This document shows, in pieces, positions 1-10,869 of a DNA stretch of 45,566 bases; within the stretch, counting starts at the first letter, position 1, and the number at the start of each line of letters is the position of its first letter. The position numbers and the translations under genes are program-made. The notes beneath the pieces are model-generated. The model made no database searches, was not told the DNA's origin, and saw only the letters and a program-made list of their open reading frames with translations. Location: positions 2,734 through 48,299 of the forward strand of contig FN649743.1 in assembly GCA_000310025.1 (NCBI GenBank), in the 5' to 3' direction. The DNA comes from Ectocarpus siliculosus (lineage: Eukaryota > Sar > Phaeophyceae > Ectocarpales > Ectocarpaceae).

Positions 1-560
1 AGTCTTTATTTTTGTTTTGTTTTTTTGCGTTTGTGCGATTCTATTGAATTGCTATTTCTGAGGATTTTCTACGATGTTGAATTCCAGGGTGACCGATGGA
101 TAATCTCTGCAGTGTTTCTGGTTTAATGGTTAGGAGAAGAGTTTCAAACCGGTTGGAGTTCTAACGAGTTTTGTTTCGGGTATAATGGTCATGGTGTTTT
201 GGCGAAGACGAAGCATGAGATGGATGGAATGTTAATCACTAAGCCTTGCGTTCAGGTATTTGGTATAAGAGGGTATGCATGTGTAAGGTAGTTAAATGAG
301 TCCGGGTGTAATCTTGCCAATGCAGCGAGTAGGGGGGCTGTTGGATGTACTCACAGCATCAACAGATTATTGCGAGCAAGAATTTCCCGAGCAGATGGAG
401 CGGGGAGTTTGGGGGTTCAATGGTTGCTATGGATTAGATTTGGTGGTACCAACTTTATCACATATTGCAGGTTTGAGGGTATGGGTGTCTACAACGGAAT
501 TTGTGTGCGTGGCTTGTGGTTCCTCACTTCCTTTTTCTGTGTATAATCAAGTCCTTTTTC
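1..560. other. Left edge, no gene recognised
   Basis: T/G-rich sequence with short open frames only. No conserved domain, splice-bounded exon or repeat was recognised here. Confidence 0.5.
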
Positions 561-754
561 CGGCTCTCACGCCAACCCCGGCTTCCACGCCCATACTCCG
601 GCTATCACGCCAACCCGGCTTCCACGCCTTCAGGACTCCCACGTCCCTACATATACCTTTACATCAGGGCCACCACGCCACCCGGCTTCCACGCCACAAC
701 TATATTATACACGAGCTTCCACGCTCCACCACGTAGAAGGGCTTTCACGCCCGC
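561..754 (+). repeat. Irregular minisatellite built on a CTTCCACGCC core
   Basis: The core GGCTTCCACGCC, with variants CTCTCACGCC, CTATCACGCC and CTTTCACGCC, recurs about nine times at irregular 12-35 bp spacing. The copies are diverged, so this is an old tandem or expansion-derived repeat. Open frames across it (146 and 138 residues) read as His/Pro/Arg-rich low complexity, so I do not call a gene. Confidence 0.5.
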
Positions 755-1020
755 GGATAGTTTCTACATTTTGACCGTTGGCAGTACCCAGCTGCTGGCA
801 CCTTTTGTTTCCCACTACGGGACCCCGCGCCGAGGCACCCACGCACAAAGCTACTCAACAAACAGAGGCTCGGGGATGGTTGAGTGTGGGGCTGTGTTGT
901 TGCTTTTTGACATTTGAAGGCTGGGGTGTAGGAATCCACAGGCAACCTTGCTGGTTGCTTCGTTATATGTGAGTACTTGGGTTCAGACATTTGGTATGTG
1001 GCTACGTTTTTCGTTCCCCC

Positions 1021-1275
1021 TGTTGTGTTTAGAGCCTGGTCCGGTGAGAACCCGGCGTGCTCCGTCCCGTCTTTGTAGGGATGCGAGGTCAATGGTCTAA
1101 CGACCACGGCATGCACGACTATCAGTACACCCCCCCCCCCTGTTGTATTTCGCGCGTGGTGATGTGAGAGCCTGGTCCGGTGAAAACACGGCGTGCTCCA
1201 TCTCGGCTTTGTAGGGATGCGAGGTCAATGGTCTAACGACTACGGCATGCACGACTATGAGTACCCCCCCCCCCC
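1021..1275. repeat. Dispersed repeat R2, two tandem copies ending in C-tracts
   Basis: Two head-to-tail copies (about 1021-1140 and 1141-1275) share a long block from CCTGGTCCGGTGA through GTAGGGATGCGAGG to GCATGCACGACTAT. Each copy ends in a run of 11-12 C. The second copy has about 15 extra bases near its start. A third copy lies in inverted orientation at 22769-22870, also beside a G-rich tract, so the homopolymer appears to belong to the repeat. No reading frame is conserved between copies. The family is not recognised. Confidence 0.75.
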
Positions 1276-2779
1276 TGTTGTTGTATTGGTGCGATGAGGT
1301 AGCCGGTTCTCAAGCTGAATATCTGCTGCACCCGTTGTTCCCGCAAGCAATGCAGTCGGAGGTGGCCTGCAAAACGTTTCTGTTATGGTCGATCGTGTTG
1401 GAAAGTAGTAGTCCGTGTGTTGTACCGAGACCTTGGGGCTGTCGCGCGAACGCACATCGGTGAAGGATTGTGCCTTTCCGGTGCATCCCTTGTGCGATGC
1501 TGCGAGGGTGCGTTTCGGGCACGGTATTGAGTTGTTTAAGAGATGCTTGCGCATGCAAGGAGTGTCGGTATCGCTATCAAAGCAGGGGCTTGACAATGTT
1601 CAACATTCTGTCAAGGGTCGAGTCTTTATGGCTTCGCAGATGATGCGTCACGGCCCTAGTATACCTTTCGCGTTTTGCTTTTGTTCTGACATGCTTGAAG
1701 ACGACAGCAAGTTTGGTTTGGGACTTCGGAAGTTTCTGGACATTTGTTGGTGTTTTGTTCTTAGGGGACTTGCGTATTCTATGATTTTGCCTGTTGGACT
1801 CAGGATGACGGTTTTTCTTTCATCAAAGCTTTTCGTACTCAGAACTATGCCCGTACGTGTCTACTGATGTTTTCAGCAACGCCGTGTACGTTCCCATGCA
1901 CCTCTTTGCAGTTCGGTTTTTACAGCAGTTGACGGAGACAGTCTTTCGACTTGTCTATTTCGGAATGAATGCTGGCGGTGCGACGGCCAACGAAATACCA
2001 CTTGGCCCTGGTGTAGGGGCGGGATGTCGTCTTCATTGGCAGATTCTCTCGGGCACGTTCGTAGACAGTCATTTTTCTTCGTTCGTCAGTTTTCCGTTGT
2101 GGGGATGTACCCCGCACACTTGTTATCCACGCATGTTTGTGTGTTTTTTCGTTACAAAAGTTGATGGGGATAGTCTTTGACTTGGCAACATACTGTTGGC
2201 CGAGGTGATACGCAACGAAGTGTAGTGCTTTGCCTTGGTGTAGAGATTTCGTTTTAGTTTTTATGTTGACAAGACACTGTTGTTCTCTTTGAGCACGTGG
2301 GTATATAGGCAGCCGTGTTTCTTCGGTGGTTCTCATTATTTCGTCCTTGTTTTCCGTCACGGGGATACACCTATTCCGTAGTAACTCGTAAGATGTTTGT
2401 GATTTGGGAAAGAGATTTGGAAAGATGCCCTGTTTCAACGTCGAAGGCCGTAGTAATTGTGGATGCTTGAGCTTTTGGTTTTCTGTTCAGTCAAAACGTG
2501 CCGCCTCTTGGTTCCAAATCTTTGGAGAGGAAATTTGAAAAATTATTGGCTCGTTGAAACCGGCCCTTACCTGGTGTGTGTTGCTTCTAAGCGATCCATT
2601 CGAATATGTGCAACGGGCGTAAGTTGTGCACCCCCCTCAGAGGATATTACCAGAGAGCGACAAAAGTGACGTGAACAACAGAACGTGCATTGTTCCCAGC
2701 AGTATCCACTGGAAGAAACGCACCACAAGCTCCGGGGGACATATTGTCCCCTGCTCCCTCCCGGGGAAGTTCTCTGGCT
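1276..2779. other. Gene-free stretch
   Basis: Only unconvincing open frames occur here, the longest being about 150 residues on + and 172 on -. None shows a domain, sustained low-complexity coding character or convincing splice-bounded structure. No repeat beyond the end of R2 was recognised. Confidence 0.4.
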
Positions 2780-3098
2780 ATTCCTCTGGATTTTTCATTG
2801 AAATCCAAACCGGATTGCCCAAGAAAGCGGATCCTCTGATTTGGTAAAAACGTAGTCCTCCCCAGAGGAAACCCTCACACAAAACTCTGAGGGATCACCG
2901 CGCGAAATTGTCTGGAGGAAGTCGTAATGTATTCCCCGTGGAGTGTTTTATTCCAACGATCCTCCAGAGGATTTCGGACAGTGATCCTCCAGGGTTTTGG
3001 GTGAGGGTTTCCTCTTGGGGGATAACCTTTTTAACAAATCAGAGCTTCCGTTTTTTTGGGCAATCCTCTGAGGATTGCGGTTTCACCTATCCTCTAGA
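2780..3098. mobile_element. Foldback (long inverted repeat) MITE-like element
   Basis: The left arm (about 2780-2925) and the reverse complement of the right arm (about 2955-3098) align along most of their length. Shared blocks in order are GATTGCCCAA, CTCTGATTTG, GAGGAAACCCTCAC, CAAAAC, GGATCAC and CGAAAT, followed by CTGGAGGA. The RNA or single strand could form a hairpin of about 140 bp with a loop near 2930-2955. Small palindromes of the type ATCCTCTAGAGGAT recur inside the arms. No ORF is present. I infer a non-autonomous foldback or MITE element; no target-site duplication was identified. Confidence 0.65.
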
Positions 3099-3877
3099 GG
3101 ATTTTGACCCTAGCCATTTGTCTACCTGTGTGGGGCCAGGCGTTTATTGAGCATCTTTACGGGTGAGCTGTCGATGCGAAAATCCGTCGGCTTTTGCAGT
3201 GTTCGATGTAGAATGTCGTGCGAGGCGATTTTTCGGTGTATGCCATAGGCCTTAGGACGACTGGTGTGGCTGTTTGCAAGTACTCGCTGGTAGAATCTCA
3301 TTTGTTTCCGAGCAAGCTGTCGGCAGTGTCGCATGGGCATGCGCTTGAGACTGAGCAAGGTAGATGGTTTTGGGGGGCATTCGATGGGCGACCGTGCAAA
3401 GTTGCCGAGCTCAACGGGTACTTACCATGTCAACAACGCAATACAAGCTATTCTTAGGCCATTACTTACAAGTACTATCTACTTCCGACGATTTACAGTG
3501 CCCAGGGTGGCATGTACGATTGAGCCTTCCGATAAACGTATCACACGTTACTCTCGCTGTTGAACTTTACCTACAACCAATGAACGTTATTGCTAACCAC
3601 CTTCAACGCATGCAAAAATCACGACCGGTACGAAACCACGCACACAAACGCATGGCGCAAAAGTGTAGCGAAAAGGAACCATCGCACGGCGACGATATCA
3701 TTTTGTTGCTATTGTGTATTTTTCGGCGATAAAAAAAAGCCCCCCACCCTCTAACCGTCCCCAAAAGAAGCAGCTACAAAAGGCAAGCTGCCTACCACGC
3801 ACTACACAACACTAAAAATGCCGCGTGTAACGCGCGATATTGCCAAAAATATCTGTACACGGTTTCAACAAACCCGT
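3099..3877. other. Intergenic region downstream of the membrane-protein gene
   Basis: Lies 3' of the minus-strand gene at 3878-5467. A 122-residue + frame (3364-3732) has no recognisable domain and is probably chance. An A-run followed by a C-rich stretch sits at 3731-3750. Nothing else is supported. Confidence 0.35.
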
Positions 3878-5467
3878 TCAAAGAATGGGAAGGCCCACAA
3901 TACCGGCTCCGACAGCGCGAACATAGCCCGTACCGCCCTTCTCGTATAGCGTACGAGGCAACGCAACTCCGAAACATTCAGCCTCTTCGTGTAAAGCGTC
4001 TCTGAGCGTAGGCTGCAGGCCTATGCAAGTGTCACCACTAGAAGCGTCATCCCCATGAAAGGAAAGGACGCAGCAAACCTGGTTTGGGGTATCGCCGCCG
4101 TCACCGGTGGCGGCGTAGTAGGCTACATCCTTCGCTTCGATCCTACAGGTACTACCGTCGGGGAGCGGCAACATGATCGACGCAGTTTTCCATACTCCCG
4201 GGACTGTTCCTCGCACAACCCATGTCACGTACGTTCTGGTGCACTCGTTTTCGCCCAATGCCTCGTTCAAGCCTTTCCGAAGGTCGCACAGCATGGCGCA
4301 CCCAGCAAGGAGAGAGCTCCGGGCGCACTTGTTCATCCTGGCGATGAAGTCGTCGGCTTCCATTGCCTCCTCTAACGCGTACGCTGCTCTCAGCAAGCAC
4401 AAGGACTCAGTCGTTGCGAGCGTTGCCAAGACCACTAACACACCAGGAAGCTCGCCGTGACCAAGCATTTTCAGGTGCGTCACCATGGTGTAGGCATGGC
4501 AGTATACGGCTAGGAACATGAAGTCGATTTCGTAAACGATTACCTTCGACCGTCGGAAGAAGTGGCCCAGAATTCGAGGGTCGAAAGACGCGCCAAAGAA
4601 GGCTACGACAACCAAGATTACATCCAAAACCTTGTGGTTAGCTGTGGCATCGTAGGTATTCACTGTTAGACATACGAGCCCGGAGAATATCCTTGTCAGC
4701 AGGGGCAGCCCCCAAAACCAGCCCATGTCTATGGCTTTGCTCCCAGCGTACGACATCGACCAAAACATAGGGGAAATAATAGCCAGGGAAAATTGCAACC
4801 AACTCCCCCTATTCCAGTACTTTGAAGCCCATCCTGTCATAGCCCTCGTAATGATTCCGGTGAGGATGTCGCTACGAACAACCCACCGCGCAACCACCCC
4901 GTTGTCCTTACCCAGCGGTACCCCCAATACCATCCACAGAAAGTGCATAAAGGCGAAGACAGCAGGTACGATGTAAGTCCAGTTTTTCTTTGTCAACACG
5001 CGCGACCGATTTACCGATCGATCATATATGGAATGGGTCTCCACGGCGACATGAACCTTGGGCTCTTCAACCCAAAATACACGACCCTGTGTAGACGGAG
5101 TACCTACGACAGGATAGCTTGCAATATCTCGGGTTGTAACGCACTGCAATAGAGGGTCGAACTTGACCTCCAGAAACCCTCTTCCCTGTTTCCTGTAAAC
5201 CGCCCAGGGTGCCGTTGGCAACCCGCTGGCCACTTGCTCGAGATCAGCGTACGACTTCGGTTGGTCGAAAAGGGACGGAGAGCTTGCCGGCGACTCCATG
5301 AATGTAGATCGTAGCATCTCTGAAACTCGACCTTCGTCCTCCGACTGCAGTAGGTGACCTGTCCGGACGATGTTGTGGTCAACGTCAGGGTTGCTCCTTC
5401 CGACAGCACATTGATATAAGCCCAATTTTGCAAGCAACGAATCGCTTTGCTTTATTGTAGTTAACAC
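3878..5467 (-). CDS. Hypothetical multi-pass membrane protein, 529 aa, intronless
   Basis: A single uninterrupted reading frame runs from an ATG at 5465-5467 to a TGA at 3878-3880. The N-terminal ~160 residues are hydrophilic (Ser/Asp/Glu-rich). A membrane region follows, with hydrophobic segments near residues 163-186, 223-243, 248-270, 280-296, 309-330 and 341-362. A mostly soluble, Cys-containing tail follows from about 370 to 529, including a Gly/Asp-rich stretch near 455-480. I see no signal peptide and no motif that assigns a transporter, channel or enzyme family. The segment number suggests five to seven passes. The first ATG was chosen because no in-frame ATG was evident upstream. The lack of introns contrasts with the four-exon cyclin in this window, so it could be a lineage-specific gene, a retrocopy or an acquired gene. 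The gypsy 5' LTR begins 175 bp upstream of its start and may have separated it from its original promoter. Confidence 0.7.
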   Translation of the reverse strand: MLTTIKQSDSLLAKLGLYQCAVGRSNPDVDHNIVRTGHLLQSEDEGRVSEMLRSTFMESPASSPSLFDQPKSYADLEQVASGLPTAPWAVYRKQGRGFLEVKFDPLLQCVTTRDIASYPVVGTPSTQGRVFWVEEPKVHVAVETHSIYDRSVNRSRVLTKKNWTYIVPAVFAFMHFLWMVLGVPLGKDNGVVARWVVRSDILTGIITRAMTGWASKYWNRGSWLQFSLAIISPMFWSMSYAGSKAIDMGWFWGLPLLTRIFSGLVCLTVNTYDATANHKVLDVILVVVAFFGASFDPRILGHFFRRSKVIVYEIDFMFLAVYCHAYTMVTHLKMLGHGELPGVLVVLATLATTESLCLLRAAYALEEAMEADDFIARMNKCARSSLLAGCAMLCDLRKGLNEALGENECTRTYVTWVVRGTVPGVWKTASIMLPLPDGSTCRIEAKDVAYYAATGDGGDTPNQVCCVLSFHGDDASSGDTCIGLQPTLRDALHEEAECFGVALPRTLYEKGGTGYVRAVGAGIVGLPIL

Positions 5468-5642
5468 TAGGTAATCAGCTCACACAGCTATCGTTTACAC
5501 TTCACAACGACAATGGTAGTAGGCACTGTGACCCGCATCAAGGCAGCCGATTTTCAAGGCCCTCCTCCAAAAGGTGTGGCTAAAAGCACCAGCACCACAT
5601 CGTGACAGCAAAATACATCAAGCATCGATAGGGCGATGAGTG
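5468..5642. promoter_or_regulatory. Short upstream region of the membrane-protein gene
   Basis: These 175 bp separate the minus-strand start codon from the gypsy 5' LTR, so any proximal promoter must lie here or within the LTR. No TATA-like or initiator motif stands out. A 30-codon + strand ORF (5513-5605) is present and is probably chance. Confidence 0.25.
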
Positions 5643-5893
5643 TGAATGCCATCTCAGACTGTCGTAGATTGTGACGTCAGATGACCTGTCGGAGATCTAC
5701 CTTCGGGGTGTTGCCACAGATCGAGTCAGTGCAGGATGGACGTTGAACCTTGCTTCAACGCAGGGTTGCTCCCCCCTGACTCACAACTATCCGTACTCGT
5801 CAGCCTCTCCACCAGAGGTTTAACTGGTGTGTATCCGCACCACACATCCCAAAGGGAACTTTCTCACACGCAAACCTGGAGACAACCGTCTCA
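5643..5893 (+). repeat. 5' LTR of the gypsy element
   Basis: 251 bp, starting TGAATGCC and ending CCGTCTCA. It aligns without gaps to the 3' LTR at 14062-14312. I count about 17 substitutions (near 7%), roughly 14 of them transitions. This level of divergence means the insertion is not recent. Confidence 0.93.
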
Positions 5894-5896
5894 TAG

Positions 5897-5912
5897 TGGC
5901 GTCAGCGGCGTT
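5897..5912 (+). other. Candidate primer-binding site
   Basis: Three bases after the 5' LTR, the sequence reads TGGCGTCAGCGGCG. The leading TGG would pair with the CCA end of a tRNA and the spacing is typical for LTR elements. The priming tRNA could not be identified by eye. Confidence 0.5.
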
Positions 5913-5953
5913 ACGTGTGATTGTCGAGTGCCTTGTGCGTTGGTGGCACTGCC

Positions 5954-7730
5954 ATGGGGGATCGGAAGAAGAAAAATATACAACAATCCGATTAGGTCCA
6001 CTCTCAGGATGAGTGGGAGGACCAGGAGCAGCTCGTGGATTTCGAACCGGAGAAGTACCACGAACAACAAGTTCTAGCGTCGCCCGCCGGCCCGCCGTCG
6101 CCGTCTCCATCGTCGTCGTCGTCCCCGTCGTCGGGAGACGAGGGGCACCGGTCGGACCGGTCGTCGGGTGACGATGATGGATTGGACGGGTTGTCGTCGT
6201 TGCAGTTGCTGAAGGCAACTTGCAAGGCGGGGGTGAAGAATTACCTCCGTGCGTTGAAGCAGAGGCGGACCCCGCCTGAGCTTTCGCCCGCGACCATCGC
6301 ATGGACCATCGCATGTCAACAGCGTCTCCTGACGGAGTCAGTGAAAGGCTCATCGTCGGTCGCGCCAGCGTCAACTACGTCGTCGTCTCTTGGAGCCTCG
6401 TCTCGTGGAACTGGTGAAACTGCACGTCCATTGGTAAGTTCAAGCGTTCCGTTTTTGGCTCCGTCTCGTTGCCCAGGCAGACACCGTTGTCCCCTGGAGC
6501 ACCATCGTTCGTTCCGTCCGCGCAGGTAACGAGTGGATCAAATCTCTCGCCGAGTCCGTCGCTCACTGTGCCCGTAAACACGACTACTTCGGTGTCGTGT
6601 TCGTCTAGTAGTGCAACCACAGATAGTTCAACATCACAGGTTGCACCTACGAACGCGCAATCGTCCGTCGTAGCATCACCTGTTACTTCCACGTCGCAGG
6701 TGGCATGTACTGCTGTAGCAACCGAACCCCCCGTTCGTACGTTTCTAAACGCAGCTACCGTTTCGATATCCGCGGCTGATCTCCGCAGCGTTCCCAAGCT
6801 GACCGGAGCCCGTACTGAGAATGTGATCGAAATTTTGAAACATTTTCGTACGGTGGTTGGGCTGAAAGCCGCAGCCGTCAACACGGATTCGTCGTTTGCT
6901 GATGGGGTTGCACTCAAACACGTTGCCCTTGTGGGAACAGGAGAAGTGCTGACTCTGATACAGCAGATCTTGTCTGGACAGATAGACTGTCCTAAGGCAA
7001 GCACGTTCACAGAACCGGAGGAAAAAGGGTCGTTTCCCTCTCCGACCACGTGGGATGCCATGTGTTCTGTTTTTCTTGATTCACTTCTTCCCGCAAATTC
7101 CGTTGAGGAGGAGGCACACAATCTCGCAACGTTCGTCCAAGGGCCGCAGGAACCTGTTTCCTCGTATGCTCTTCGTTTCCGTACTGTTATGGCAAGGTTC
7201 CAAGCTGCCATCGGGCGCGATGGTAGTCGTACTGCTTGGAACTGCATGACCGTAGCTTTGTGGCAAAATGGGTTGACACCTGAAGTTCGTAAACTTCAAC
7301 GGGGATACACTTCCGTGAAGTCGCTCAAAGAGGCCATTGACCGAGCGCGTCGTCTTGAGGAGTCGGAACCCGTCTTAATTGTTTCGGCAACTCACTCCGT
7401 ATCGTCTACCACCACTTGTCCTACGGCCGTGTTTCAGGCAAGGCCCAAACAAACAGTGACTTTCAAGAAGTCACCTACCCCGCGTCCGCCGACACCACAC
7501 CGTGGACGCCAGCCGCTCGTGGTCGAGGTTCGGGTCGTGGTGGTGGTCTGCGTCGTCCGTCGTTCGATCCGTGCACCCACCCCACCTGCCGGTCGCACAA
7601 GACTCACCCGATTGAGCGCTGCTGGGTGCGGATCGCGGAGGAAGAAGATCGTCAGGGTCGTTCTGTGTTGAAGCGGTCCCGCAAAGATCGTCGTCAGAAG
7701 AGGAAGGAAGACTCTTCGGACTCCGAATAG
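5954..7730 (+). pseudogene. gag: Broken Gag of the gypsy element
   Basis: Coding signal moves through three frames. A likely start is the ATG at 5954 (MGDRKKK), with an in-frame TAG at 5993-5995. A Ser/Pro/Asp-rich region in the same frame reaches about 6460. The frame then shifts to a long open stretch (6469 to ~7450) holding the conserved Gag-type helical region, including WDAMCSVFL, a YALRFRTVMARF segment and WQNGLTPEVRKL. A second shift near 7450-7480 leads to a Gly/Arg-rich segment, a zinc-knuckle-like CTHPTCRSHKTHPIERCW, and a basic/acidic tail ending at the TAG at 7728-7730. Gag would form the particle and bind element RNA. This copy cannot make the full protein. Confidence 0.8.
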
Positions 7731-9065
7731 GGGTGCCCAGGTGTTGTGCCCGCAATAGTTGGGAAGAAATCTGCTGTTGCCGTAGCAATTAGCAGTAAGG
7801 GCGCGTTTTGCGTCACTTGCGCGTTCGTCTATGTTGTCTAGTGCTCAGAGTGATAGATCGTGTTCGAAGAGTACAAAACGACTTGTACAAAGGCACATGC
7901 GTCCCCTGTCGTAGAACAACCACATAGTAGGTTAGAGAGTTCAATTCACGCAGCCGATTTAGACATGGTTGATAGAGAGTCCCCTGTGGCATCTCGTGAC
8001 CATAAGAGTGCCACCAAAACAAGGGCCGACAGGATTGTTGCCGTACCGAAGAATGTATCGGAGCGTAAGAAGAGGAAGAGGAATTCAGAGGGAGTTAATA
8101 AACGTGTTTCGTGGTACAGCTCAGCGCTGGCGCGGAAAAAACCGTCTTTGTCTCTGTCTTTTTCGTCCAAACGCGTTCGCACTCCTGGACATATCGATGG
8201 CCAATTTCTCGCTGAAATCACCATTGATGCTGCAAGTGACGTCACGTGCGTTTCACTTTCGTTTTTGAAATAGCACCCATCGTTATCGTTTGCTCGTTTA
8301 GAGCCAACACCGTCTCCGTCCCTAAAACACAGTGCCTCAAATGGAGCACCAGTCACAGTTTTAGGATATATTTCGTTCGTTGTTCGGTTGGGAGACGCGT
8401 CCCGCCGAATCGATGCGTTGGTCATACCATCGCTCGGTCCTGATGAAATACTCCTCGACAATGAGGCAATGACCCGGTTTGGGGCAGTACTTGACTGGAA
8501 AAATGAACGTTTGACTTTTGAGTGAGGTGACACTATTGTCCCCGCTATTCATCGTAAACATTCTCAACACGGTGTTGATCCGTCGCCGTCCCCCCGTGTT
8601 GCAGCCGTTCATCGAAATGCGGAAGAACACTCCGTCAAATTGCGTCAACGTTATAATATTCGCCCTCGTCATGCGACGATCATAAAAGCATTCACTGAAT
8701 GCATACCGTCCGTTGAAACCACCGTAGTAGTCGAGCCGCGCATTTTGTCGGCAGAGGAACTTTCGTTAGATACTGTTCCGCCCGAATTTGAACGTTTAAT
8801 CGTGGCTCGTACCGTCTCAAAATGGAGTGCTGTTGATGGTTCCGTAGTGGTCCAAATAGCGAATCCATCATCTGAGTATCTCGCCGTACATGTTGGATTG
8901 GATATTGGAACTTTATCGCGGATTACTGGAACAGCTTCACGTCCATGCTGTTGCTTCGTCTCCGAAAAACGCGAGTGAAATTGCTGCTGCTAAAGCTGAG
9001 CTGGTAGAACCGCTGTCGAAAGCGTTCACCAATTTCACGTTCTCTAAGGAACATCAACTCGTATT

Positions 9066-10412
9066 TTGGACCTGTGTGCAAAATATCGTCCCGTTTTTTC
9101 GCTGAATCGTAAGGAGTTTGGTGAATGTAAAACTGCTCAAGGCACGTTTCCTATGCCGCCTAACACGAAATCTGTTAACCGTCGTCCCTACCGCGCTAAC
9201 CCGCACACTGAAGCCGTTATCCAAACGTGCGTCAAGGATATGCTTGACGATGATATCATCGAAGAGCTGCCTAGTCAGTGGGGTTCCCCCGTTACTCTCG
9301 TCGCGCGTAAAGATGGTAAACCTCGTTTTTGCTTTGATTTCCGAAGCACCGTCAACAAGCACATCATTCGCAAGACCTGGCCACTAGCGAACATGGAGTC
9401 CAACCTTGACTCTGTCGGCAGCGCCAAGTTCATCAGCGTTGCAGACGTTCAGTCAGCGTACTGGCAGATTCCTGTTCATCCTGACCACGTCGAAAGGACA
9501 GCCTTTGTCACCAACTCTGGCAAGTACTGTTCCAAGCGGATGCCGTTTGGTGCTTGTAATGCCCCGTGGATTTCTGCTGACAGGACCCATAAAACGTTAG
9601 GCCATATTCCCGAGTTGTTGATTTACATGGATGATTTCTGCGTGCTTTCAGCAACTTTCGAGAATTATATGAAGTCTTTAGAGAGCATGTTCGTAGCTCT
9701 CCAAGCAGCAGGTCTGACATTGAAACCTTCGAAAATTTCGTTTGGCCCCAAATCCATCGAGTATTTGGGACATATTATTTCGGCTGAAGGTATTTCTGTC
9801 GGGAAGGGTCGTATTCAAGCCGTCCAAAACCTTCCTACCCCTCGTTGCCTTAAAGATCTTCGCTCAGTACTCGGGGTGGTTATTTTGGTGCGCCGGTTCA
9901 TACCGGATTACGCAGAAATAACCAATCCGTTGGTGGAGTTAACTCGCAAAGAGTGCGCCACAAAATCACGCTTCGTAAAAGCTTGGAACAAATCGCACGA
10001 TGCATCGTTCGCTCGTCTTAAGCGGTTATTAACTTCAGCACCCGTTTTACATTTCCCAGACTTCGATCGGGAATTCGTAGTCCATGTGGATGCATCCGAA
10101 CATGGGTGTGGCGCGTTTCTTGCCCAGCCGTCCAAGGCTGATCCAGAGTCTCTTGACATAATTGCGTATTATAGTAATCGATTCAAACATGGACAGCATC
10201 ATTACTCTGCGTCTATGAAAGAGTGTTGCGGTGTGGTTCTTGCAATTTCGCATTGGCGACCGTATTTATTTGGGAAGCACTTTACGGTGATCACCGATCA
10301 TCAAGCGTTGACTCATCTTTTTTATATGCAAGACACCAGCAACATGCTCACACGTTGGGCTATCGCTCTTCATAATTATGATTTTACCGTCAAACACGTA
10401 GCGGGAAAATGA
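9066..10412 (+). pseudogene. Longest intact pol segment: reverse transcriptase plus RNase H
   Basis: A 448-codon open stretch spans the RT fingers/palm (DDDIIEELPSQWGSPV, CFDFRSTVNK, then YWQIPV), the YMDD catalytic box, thumb and connection (EYLGHIIS), and RNase H. All expected RT and RNase H acidic residues visible to me are kept. A TGA at 10410-10412 replaces one codon just before the conserved NIVPDALSR motif that normally follows RNase H, so the frame is truncated rather than finished. This is the best stretch for phylogenetic placement of the element. Confidence 0.9.
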
Positions 10413-10869
10413 AACATCGTGCCCGATGCGTTATCTCGTTTATTTGGCGAAATTGGTCCGAATCTGTATCTCACAAACCGGCCCTGGCGTCGATTTGTAG
10501 GAATGTGCCGAGTGATCGTCCGTACCATCCTCCTGGCCATCGTGACTACGAAATTTCTGCCGATTCGTTGAACGATGTTGATGTTGTCCGGAATGACAAT
10601 GAACTGTTCGCTAGTGCTGTATCGTTATATCCTGCGCTGGATCCCGCGAAATTGCGAAGAGAACAGTACAAAGAATTCGGTCCGTATATCGACTACGTCA
10701 ATAAACCAAAAACAGCACCGTTGCCGTCTAGCGAAAATAAAGGCACCATGAGCAATTACTTCTTGAATGAGAACGTGCTATTCAGATCGTATTTACCAGG
10801 GTATATTCGTAAACGCAGTTCCGTGATCAACTTGTCGTTCCCACCGTTTTGCGCGTTAGTTTTGGATTC

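Noticed and set aside
1021-1275. R2 as a tRNA gene or tRNA-derived SINE
   Set aside because: GAGGTCAATGGTCTAAC resembles an A box, but no B box follows at a suitable distance and no cloverleaf forms.
1920-2438. 172-codon minus-strand ORF
   Set aside because: No domain, biased composition, no splice context. Consistent with a chance frame.
6375-7247. 290-codon minus-strand ORF across the gag region
   Set aside because: It is the complement of the Gag frame, which shows conserved Gag-type segments; the antisense frame shows none.
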